A stretch of 12,379 nucleotides of DNA, taken from NCBI GenBank assembly GCA_001701075.1, contig DAAK01000145.1, forward strand, positions 1 to 12,379, in the 5' to 3' direction. Below the pieces are notes generated by a model. It was not told the origin of the DNA, did no database searches, and saw nothing but the letters and a program-made list of their open reading frames with translations. Shown here one piece after another: positions 6,483-12,379 of the stretch. This DNA is from Bacteroidales bacterium GP3. GTDB lineage: Bacteria > Bacteroidota > Bacteroidia > Bacteroidales > Muribaculaceae. Made by a program: the position numbers and the translations under genes. Numbering within the stretch: position 1 is the stretch's first letter; the number at the start of each line of letters is the position of its first letter.

Positions 6483-8390
6483 TTAATTATTCAATTTCTT
6501 TCCGTTAGACGTCACTCTGTATTTCTGATTAGAGTTTCTTGCAACTTCCTTATCAAAGGCTTCAATATATCCATCAGAAATCATTCTTGGAATAATACGA
6601 CTGCTAAGGTAAGATGCATTATAGCAAATAGACATGGCTATCTCTTTTGTCGTTTTCCATGTTAAGCAATACGAAGCAATCAAGCGACTTAATTCTTTAT
6701 AAGATAATTTTCTAACCTTATTGCTTTTACTATCGCTTTTACTATTGCTTTTACTATCGCTTTTACTATCGCTTTTACTATCGCTTTTACTATTGCTTTT
6801 ACTATTGCTTTTACTATCGCCAATCTCCTCTAATCCTTCAAGACTATCCCCATTATTTATTTGCTCACTTCCTAAGTCTTTAAAAAACTCATTGATAGTA
6901 TATGTGGTTCCTCTTCCAAAACCAGAAGAAATCAATAACCCCTCTTTACAAAGACCTCTCAAAAGAGTGGTTATATCCGAGGGATGAAGATCAAGAGAAT
7001 GCTGAAGAATTGAATTTGAAACGTGTGGCATTGTTACAGCCATAGCCATCGTAAGTAATTCATTAGCGGAAAGGTTTTTGCTAATTTCTCCATATAATAG
7101 ATAAAGTTTATGTTCTACTTCTTTGGATAAGACAGATTCCAGAGGGAGCACCAATTCTACCCTATTGGGCTCCCCTTTTTCAGAAATTATTGGCATTCTG
7201 AAATTAGCCTCTTTCCATCCTTGGATAATAGTATCAGAACCACTACCAGCCTTTTCTGCTATACCTATCAGGCTAAACATAGTCTGTAGGGATGGATTTC
7301 TACATATAGAATGGCCGCCACTATAGAACTGTTCTTTGGAGACCAGCATAGTACCAGGATTAGAGAATATAATCTCAGAAGGGCGTTTAATTATTATCAG
7401 TTTAGTATCACTTTGAAACAAAGGATGCACGCAGAAATTCACAAAAGCCTCACGTAAACCCTTATGAACTTTTGTTTCATCTTGCCTGATATTTCCATCA
7501 AGTATGAAAGGTGTCGGCAGGAAACTTTGAAGCTTTGGCAGCAAACGCCTATAAGCTTGAAATAGGTTCGCTTCCCAAGAGCCATCACTATATATTCGGT
7601 CGCTCCATCGTTCTTGACCAGGTCTATATTCTCTATAATCAATCATGTATTGAGGTAATGCCTCTATGATAGAATCATATTTCCCAAACATCAACAGCCC
7701 AGCTAGCGTCAAACCTTCTTTGCCACTCTTCCTGTCCTTACGATAGGCTTTTAGATGTCGTAGTAATCCTAAATCATCATCTGAGGTCCATGGATGATTC
7801 GGTTTCAAATTAACGAATAATTGGCGGAACGCCCTTAGAGATTCCTGATCAATATCATCAATAGTGAATCCTTCTTGGATTTCGTAGTCCATGGCTAAAT
7901 CAGGACGACGCTCGGCCAGCATCAGAGAAACCTCCCATTCTTTACATAAATAGTCTCCGCTGTCGTTCCGTCTATAAGTGCCACGCAAAGGATTCTGACC
8001 AATGAAAATTGGCCGATCTTCACGCGAGGCACGAGGGACAGAAATAAGCATAAAGTAATTCCCATTATACTCACCCTTCACCACATCGTCATTGGTCAGT
8101 ATATTCCGGCTAACCTGTCCTGGGTCATTTATAGCATCCCAAAACTCTTTCTCATATTTGTAGATTATATCTTTTGTAAGACCTTCCGGATAAAAATTAC
8201 CATTCTTCTCCTTCACGCCTACCACAATAACTCCACCCTCAGTGTTTGCAAAGGATGAGTAAGTCTCTTTAACTCCTTTTACTGGAAACCCTCCCTTGCC
8301 ATGTTTAAATTCCACGCACTCGGTCTCCTTATCAGCCATAAGGGCGTCAAGATACTCATGCAATGATTCGTATGTCGTATTATTATCCAT
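6483..8390 (-). CDS. AlbA_2 (Schlafen-type) / GHKL-ATPase protein with repeat linker
   Basis: This is a 635-residue protein. The AlbA_2 domain covers about 20-150 (ETECVEFKHGKGG, FANTEGGVIVVGV, PRASREDRPIF, GTYRRND). A RecG-C/HATPase_c_4-type GHKL ATPase fold follows at about 305-415, with N-box REAFVNFCVH (E314, N318, H322), FSNPG and GIAEKAGSGSDTI. A first winged-helix region covers about 435-500. A low-complexity linker of K-S-(N/D)-S repeats covers 527-557, and a second winged helix follows at 560-635. Such proteins are often annotated 'ATP-dependent DNA helicase RecG-like', but no helicase motifs are present. Known relatives are regulators or defence-island proteins of unclear mechanism. 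It lies between the Abi_C gene (61-base gap) and pglZ (25-base gap) and is A/T-rich (17 of 60 G/C at 7081-7140), unlike pglZ. It could regulate the operon or sense nucleic acid; both ideas are inference. Confidence 0.88.
   Translation of the reverse strand: MDNNTTYESLHEYLDALMADKETECVEFKHGKGGFPVKGVKETYSSFANTEGGVIVVGVKEKNGNFYPEGLTKDIIYKYEKEFWDAINDPGQVSRNILTNDDVVKGEYNGNYFMLISVPRASREDRPIFIGQNPLRGTYRRNDSGDYLCKEWEVSLMLAERRPDLAMDYEIQEGFTIDDIDQESLRAFRQLFVNLKPNHPWTSDDDLGLLRHLKAYRKDRKSGKEGLTLAGLLMFGKYDSIIEALPQYMIDYREYRPGQERWSDRIYSDGSWEANLFQAYRRLLPKLQSFLPTPFILDGNIRQDETKVHKGLREAFVNFCVHPLFQSDTKLIIIKRPSEIIFSNPGTMLVSKEQFYSGGHSICRNPSLQTMFSLIGIAEKAGSGSDTIIQGWKEANFRMPIISEKGEPNRVELVLPLESVLSKEVEHKLYLLYGEISKNLSANELLTMAMAVTMPHVSNSILQHSLDLHPSDITTLLRGLCKEGLLISSGFGRGTTYTINEFFKDLGSEQINNGDSLEGLEEIGDSKSNSKSNSKSDSKSDSKSDSKSNSKSDSKSNKVRKLSYKELSRLIASYCLTWKTTKEIAMSICYNASYLSSRIIPRMISDGYIEAFDKEVARNSNQKYRVTSNGKKLNN
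6721..6816 (-). repeat. In-frame 12-base tandem repeat (K-S-N/D-S linker)
   Basis: Eight perfect-length units of 12 bases lie head to tail, followed by a partial TCGC. On the plus strand each unit reads TTGCTTTTACTA or TCGCTTTTACTA; only the second base varies. On the coding strand this changes AAT to GAT, that is Asn to Asp, and everything else is invariant. The unit is four codons, so gain or loss of units by slippage keeps the frame and only changes the length of the hydrophilic linker between the ATPase/winged-helix part and the final winged helix. Confidence 0.97.
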
Positions 8391-8444
8391 AATTACTAGC
8401 CGCGTTAAAAACTACTATCAATATCAGACTTAAAACCATTTTTT

Positions 8445-8459
8445 TAACATATTATGTTA
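8445..8459. promoter_or_regulatory. Perfect dyad over the end of the Abi_C gene, before the AlbA_2 gene
   Basis: TAACATA and TATGTTA form perfect 7-base arms around a single T, overlapping the TAA stop of the Abi_C gene (8452-8454). The 1-base centre rules out a stable RNA hairpin, and the minus strand continues in A, not T, so it is not a terminator. It sits at the head of the only sizeable gap in the operon (8391-8451), 55 bases before the AlbA_2 ATG, as an operator would. Downstream in the gap, TAGTTTTT is a poor match to the Bacteroidota -7 box. Chance is possible in such A/T-rich DNA. Confidence 0.25.
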
Positions 8460-9306
8460 TTTTAGTCTGGTTATTCAGTATTCGTAAGTGGGAATCCCAA
8501 AGGAAATTCACTAATGTTAATGCTGATCCTACTGCAAGACGGGCATGACGTTCACTTAAACCTTGATAGTTTGGCGATTTCCCATGTCCACTACCGTATA
8601 CATTCCTTAGTTCATTCAGTCCATTAGCTATTGCACGAAGACTTTTTAGTATAGACTTCATTGATTCAGCACCCCGAATATCCGAAGGAATATTCTCAGG
8701 AGCTACTTTCAGAAAGTTGGTGGTTTCCTTTACTAAACGAGGCGCGTCCCAAGTACGATCATAGGTTTGGCCATTTTCCTCTAATATTCCCTTACAACAA
8801 CTCTCGATAATTTCTTTAGCTTTACCTATAGCTTCAGTAGGATTTTCAGATTGCATTGACATCATTATCTGCATCTGCCAATCAATATATTCGCTTGAAA
8901 AGGCTTCTTTAATATTTGAAGCCAAAACATTCGTGAAGTCAGCTAAGGGAGACGAATGTTTTTTCTGTATTTCCTTACATTTACGATACGTCGGGCTATA
9001 ATCAACACCACAATCAAGTGCGACCTTTCCAAATTCATCAGGAATGGTTTCTCTCTCAAAATTGCCATATGATAGTTCATAATATTGCAAAAGATCGAAA
9101 AGCAATTTATCTGCTAACTTGTCATCTGCTTCATGAATAAAAGCGTTTAATGAACGCCCTTTCGACATGTGATATTTCTCACATAGTGCTACACCGACAC
9201 TTTCCAAAGTAAAAGTATCGAAGTCAGCAGTTGAGAAGTCAAGCACATAGCCTCCTCTATTAAAGAGTTTTATAAAAACTCCTCGTTCTAATCCTGATAA
9301 TGTCAT
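8452..9306 (-). CDS. Abi_C domain abortive-infection-like protein, HEPN-like motif
   Basis: This is a 284-residue protein. The N-terminal part (1-80) has GVFIKLFNRGGYVLDFSTAD, F-T-L-E-S-V-G-V and SKGRSLNAFI, resembling the domain that precedes Abi_C in AbiJ-type proteins. The C-terminal Abi_C-like domain (about 155-275) runs EAIGKAKEIIESCCKGIL, LVKETTNFL, ILKSLRAIANGLNELRN and ERHARLAVGSALTLVNFL. Within it, R234-N235 and H241 (RNVYGSGH) give an R-N-x5-H pattern, the R-x4-6-H signature of HEPN RNases with the usual polar residue after Arg. The likely role is an RNase-type abortive-infection effector or toxin accompanying BREX; no activity is proven by sequence. It starts 4 bases after pglX, so it is co-transcribed. 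It is A/T-rich (17 of 60 G/C at 9061-9120) against the adjoining end of pglX. The cognate regulator, if any, may be the next gene. Confidence 0.82.
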   Translation of the reverse strand: MTLSGLERGVFIKLFNRGGYVLDFSTADFDTFTLESVGVALCEKYHMSKGRSLNAFIHEADDKLADKLLFDLLQYYELSYGNFERETIPDEFGKVALDCGVDYSPTYRKCKEIQKKHSSPLADFTNVLASNIKEAFSSEYIDWQMQIMMSMQSENPTEAIGKAKEIIESCCKGILEENGQTYDRTWDAPRLVKETTNFLKVAPENIPSDIRGAESMKSILKSLRAIANGLNELRNVYGSGHGKSPNYQGLSERHARLAVGSALTLVNFLWDSHLRILNNQTKIT

Positions 9307-9310
9307 ATTA

Positions 9311-12300
9311 TTACCAATCGGCGTTAAGGAATTTGTTGAGTTGGGATTTTTTGCCGCCGGTCTCTTTGAGGACGGGATAGCTGAGGAGTCCGGCTTTCTG
9401 TAGCGGGGCTATGTTCTTGCCAACGCCATCATCGAGCTTGGGATCATAGTCGGAGGCGAGCAGAGTGTCAAGTTTTGCGACGAAGTCGGACAGTTCGCGG
9501 AGTTGGGCGCGAATATCGGCAGCTTCGCTTTGGGCAGCCGAGTCATTGCTCTGGGCAACGGTGGCGAGGCGGTCGCGGAGGGCACTCTCACGGTTGGCGC
9601 AATAAACGCTCTTGACGCGGGAAAGAGTGTTTCGGTTCCATTTGTAGATGCTCACATATAGTTCCATTGCATGAAGCGGACCGGAAGTAAGATGCCATAT
9701 AAATGGAGTCTTTGGGAGATACATAAACAGATTCAGATGATCGCTCAACTGCTGGAAGAACCTATCGCGAAGATAGCGGTCGAGGGGCATACCGAGCAAC
9801 GACACCACCTGGGAGAACTGGGCGCCGGTATAGCCACGCTCAATCATCTCCTGCTGGATACGGTCGGCAACCACACCCTCGCCGGTACGGTCAACGAGAG
9901 GCATAATGCCATCATCATCCTTTTCAAGCAGAGTGCGGATCACATCCGTGATAAGTTCGAAAGCCAATACCTGTGTCCGCTGAGCCGGGAGAGTCTTGGC
10001 TTGCGAAAACTGATACCACGCTTCAATTGGGTTGACATTATTCTGGATGCAAAATTCCTCCCAACCATAGTTGCTTTGATATAGACGGTCAAACTCAAGA
10101 TGAGGCTGATCTTCAGATATGGGAAGCGCATTGATATGTGTCATCACTTCTTCCGAATGGGGGAACTCTTCCTTGAGTTGCAACCATTGGAGATAATTGC
10201 TCTTTGCAATTTCGCTGACAGGAAAATCCCCAACCGGGATACCCTCCTTATCAAGAACCATCTTACGGTCATTATCGCTAAGATCATAAATGTCAAACAC
10301 CTCTCGATTGATGATTGCCTCATTGAGAAGTACTTGAGTCAAGAGTCCATTCTCATAGTTATAATACTTCTCGATACTTTCCTTTACACTGAGATTTCCA
10401 GTCTGAATAGGAGAGTGTAAAAAATTAAATTCAACTATATTGAATTGGCACAGATATTTCTTTATATCTGAGTTTCGGCGAGCTAAAACTGCTACACATT
10501 TTTCTTTTTCCCGAGTGGGCAATACAAAAGGGACTCTCCATAAATCGCCCTGATTTATATTGACAGTGGGGTTTAAACAATTACAAATATAATATACAAG
10601 TTTTGAATTAAAGAATCCAAGAGAATAATCCACATTCTTGAATTTATTCATATACGCACCTGGCCCCCCTGCATCGATTATGCTATTTACTGGTAAATAT
10701 CGGAATGTTACCCCCTTTGACCCAGCCGCGGAATAGGTAAGACCTTCTTTGAAATAATATCCCTCATTTCTGACTACGGAAGCACTGTAATTCTTAACTT
10801 CTAGACCGTTATTTTCCCAATTAAGGACACACCATAGGTTTCCATACCATTTGTTGTATGGACCTCCCTTGGCATAGTGAATCCATTTTGATTCATCTGT
10901 TGCGTAGTTTTCTGAGATAGTACGAGAATCGACTTCCCACCAAAATCTAAGGAAACGTTCATTATCAGATGTTGTCAATCCTTTTACCACATCAATATAA
11001 TCATCAACAGTCTGTTCTCCGAATTTTTTGCGGAAGTCGTCGGAGATCCAGTAGATGAAAGGCCAAGATTTGATTTGACGGAGCTTGTCTTGAGGCAAAC
11101 GGTAGACACGGTTGTTCTCCTTGCCTTCACATAGATCTGGATATATTCTATCTAAAGTCGCTTTCCTGTGACCTTCGTAAAGATCATCTAATTTTATAAA
11201 AATTGAGTCAGATGGTTGTTTATTTTTTGATAATATAAACATACAACTATCCACACGGGCCGAGGGAGAGAACATTCCTAAATATCCCCAATGAACAAAC
11301 AATTCGATTGAGGTCTTTTCAAGAATGAGTTTTCGTGTATCTTCAAAAGATTTTATGAACATATAAGTGGGGGGATTGACCATTCCAATCTTACCTTGAG
11401 GTCCCGTCAGTTCATAACATCTTCTTATAAATGTGGAGTAAAGATTTACACCCACATTATAAGTTTTTTTATAATTATTATTAATGAATCCCTTCAGTTC
11501 CGGGCCAAAGTCGCTGCTGTCTGTATAAGGAGGATTTGCAACCGCAACATCATATTTTTGATTGATAATCTCCAGAAACTTAATCGCATCCTCGAACTTG
11601 GTCTGAGAATACTTGTCGGTTCCTACAAGTTTATGGAAATTATTTCGGAGCATCGTGATGGCAGTATTGCTGAAACTGAAGACAGAGTCTGTATACTGGT
11701 CGGCAAAAAGATCCTGCATATTCTGACGCAACTGATTCAATTCACCCTCCTCGAAAGCCTTTATGTCCTCATCTACACGGATAAGCGAACCGAATTTTCT
11801 TGCATCCCCCAAATTGCTCCATATCTTCTCCACTAAAGCGGTGCGCTTTATGTCCCATCCACGCAATTCTTCTTCCATCCCAGACGTCTGGAATGAAGGC
11901 AAATGAAAATTAGTGGAAACAACATTAGTATGCGCAGGAATCTTGGCACGACGACCACCGAGTTCCCGCGCTTTAATGCGCAAGGCAATCTGAGAAAGTT
12001 GCACTGCTCGTTCGTCGAGGTCTATTCCATATAGATTTTTCTCAATGATAATGGCAGGGATATCGCGTCTGGAATAGTCTGCACCAAAGTTTTCCATCTG
12101 GTCAACATACAGGTCAAATAGCAGCGACATAGTATAGATTAGGAAATTGCCGCTACCGCAAGCCGGGTCAATTATACGCCACTTCTCAAGAGATTTGACT
12201 TCTCTGGTCTGCGCCGCAGGACGGTTTGCAATACGATATTTAATCTCTCCAGATTCCTGATCGGGTTCACGGTCGATATTGCTTTCCGGAAACATCTCAA

Positions 12301-12379
12301 GATACATCTTGCCGACGGTATTGTCTACAAGGAATTTCACCACCCATTGCGGAGTGTACACCTGCGACTGTAGGGAAAC
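9311..12379 (-). CDS. pglX: BREX adenine-specific DNA methyltransferase PglX (5' end outside window)
   Basis: The frame is open to the right edge; six codons precede GTG 12361, so this is not the true start. Family members run to roughly 1,200 residues, implying about 150-200 missing N-terminal residues. Counting from GTG 12361 (1016 residues): YTPQWVVKFLVDN (2-14), SAM motif I DPACGSGNFL (65-74), the acidic ribose-binding YGIDLDERA (111-119), and catalytic NPPY (276-279), an N6-adenine methyltransferase motif. A type IIG-like target recognition region covers about 450-615, ending in LGFFNSKLVYYICNCLNPTV and W-R-V-P-F-V-L-P. A helical tail with probable coiled coil covers 905-975, and the end has D-D-G-V-x-x-N-I-A-P-L-Q. 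PglX methylates host DNA at an asymmetric site so that BREX spares it, and is itself needed for phage exclusion. The stop is 4 bases before the Abi_C gene. Confidence 0.95.
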   Translation of the reverse strand, partial: VSLQSQVYTPQWVVKFLVDNTVGKMYLEMFPESNIDREPDQESGEIKYRIANRPAAQTREVKSLEKWRIIDPACGSGNFLIYTMSLLFDLYVDQMENFGADYSRRDIPAIIIEKNLYGIDLDERAVQLSQIALRIKARELGGRRAKIPAHTNVVSTNFHLPSFQTSGMEEELRGWDIKRTALVEKIWSNLGDARKFGSLIRVDEDIKAFEEGELNQLRQNMQDLFADQYTDSVFSFSNTAITMLRNNFHKLVGTDKYSQTKFEDAIKFLEIINQKYDVAVANPPYTDSSDFGPELKGFINNNYKKTYNVGVNLYSTFIRRCYELTGPQGKIGMVNPPTYMFIKSFEDTRKLILEKTSIELFVHWGYLGMFSPSARVDSCMFILSKNKQPSDSIFIKLDDLYEGHRKATLDRIYPDLCEGKENNRVYRLPQDKLRQIKSWPFIYWISDDFRKKFGEQTVDDYIDVVKGLTTSDNERFLRFWWEVDSRTISENYATDESKWIHYAKGGPYNKWYGNLWCVLNWENNGLEVKNYSASVVRNEGYYFKEGLTYSAAGSKGVTFRYLPVNSIIDAGGPGAYMNKFKNVDYSLGFFNSKLVYYICNCLNPTVNINQGDLWRVPFVLPTREKEKCVAVLARRNSDIKKYLCQFNIVEFNFLHSPIQTGNLSVKESIEKYYNYENGLLTQVLLNEAIINREVFDIYDLSDNDRKMVLDKEGIPVGDFPVSEIAKSNYLQWLQLKEEFPHSEEVMTHINALPISEDQPHLEFDRLYQSNYGWEEFCIQNNVNPIEAWYQFSQAKTLPAQRTQVLAFELITDVIRTLLEKDDDGIMPLVDRTGEGVVADRIQQEMIERGYTGAQFSQVVSLLGMPLDRYLRDRFFQQLSDHLNLFMYLPKTPFIWHLTSGPLHAMELYVSIYKWNRNTLSRVKSVYCANRESALRDRLATVAQSNDSAAQSEAADIRAQLRELSDFVAKLDTLLASDYDPKLDDGVGKNIAPLQKAGLLSYPVLKETGGKKSQLNKFLNADW

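Noticed and set aside
6721..6816. Tandem repeat as a CRISPR array or iteron origin
   Set aside because: Units of 12 bases without spacers, in frame inside a coding region; no rep or cas gene is nearby.
6721..6987. Plus-strand leucine-rich frame (apparent membrane peptide)
   Set aside because: The Leu/Ser run is only the complement of the 12-base repeat encoding the K-S-N/D-S linker.
6483..8390. RecG-type helicase
   Set aside because: Only the AlbA_2 and C-terminal GHKL-like parts are present; no Walker A/B or helicase motifs are visible.
11396..11836. Plus-strand 146-codon open frame
   Set aside because: It is antisense to the methyltransferase core of pglX, including the NPPY region.
12359..12361. 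GTG as the start of pglX
   Set aside because: The frame continues open to the window edge, and YTPQWVV is an internal motif of PglX, so the gene is truncated by the window.

Overview
The window is most likely from a Bacteroidota chromosome, probably of the order Bacteroidales. The reasons are indirect. The start codons lack Shine-Dalgarno sequences and sit behind A/T-rich leaders, the left edge carries a remnant of the small 'MSGGHFDY' protein family that I associate with Bacteroidales and some Firmicutes, and the intergenic DNA has short A/T-rich dyads and simple repeats. No rRNA, tRNA, CRISPR array, transposase or integrase was found.

Nearly the whole window is the 3' part of a BREX (bacteriophage exclusion) defence operon, all on the minus strand. 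In transcription order it holds: (1) pglX, a BREX adenine methyltransferase whose 5' end lies beyond the right edge (9311-12379); (2) an Abi_C-domain protein with a HEPN-like R-x6-H motif (8452-9306); (3) a Schlafen-type AlbA_2 / GHKL-ATPase protein with a tetrapeptide-repeat linker and winged-helix ends (6483-8390); (4) pglZ, an alkaline-phosphatase-superfamily protein (4283-6457); (5) brxL, an AAA+ protein with a Lon-like C-terminal domain (2237-4270); (6) a 561-residue DUF2971 protein whose ATG directly abuts the brxL stop codon (551-2236). The gaps are 4, 61, 25, 12 and 0 bases, so the set is probably one transcription unit. PglX + PglZ + BrxL is the type 1 composition; brxA, brxB and brxC would be expected upstream, to the right of the window.

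The core BREX genes are fairly GC-balanced: sample 60-base lines counted by hand give 50-53% G+C. The three accessory genes and the middle of pglX, where target recognition is expected, are much more A/T-rich (25-30% in sampled lines). This suggests a mosaic island in which a two-gene cassette was inserted between pglX and pglZ, a DUF2971 gene was added after brxL, and the specificity region of pglX was swapped. My reading is that the core provides methylation-based self recognition and phage exclusion, while the accessory genes look like candidate second-line effectors or regulators: a possible HEPN RNase, a nucleotide/nucleic-acid sensor, and a DUF2971 protein with distant ADP-ribosyltransferase-like motif order.

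The left 550 bases hold a terminator-like hairpin, short tandem repeats, a dyad, and a short 'MSGGHFDY' reading frame. That frame either is frameshifted or uses a textbook -1 slippery heptamer (TTTAAAA).
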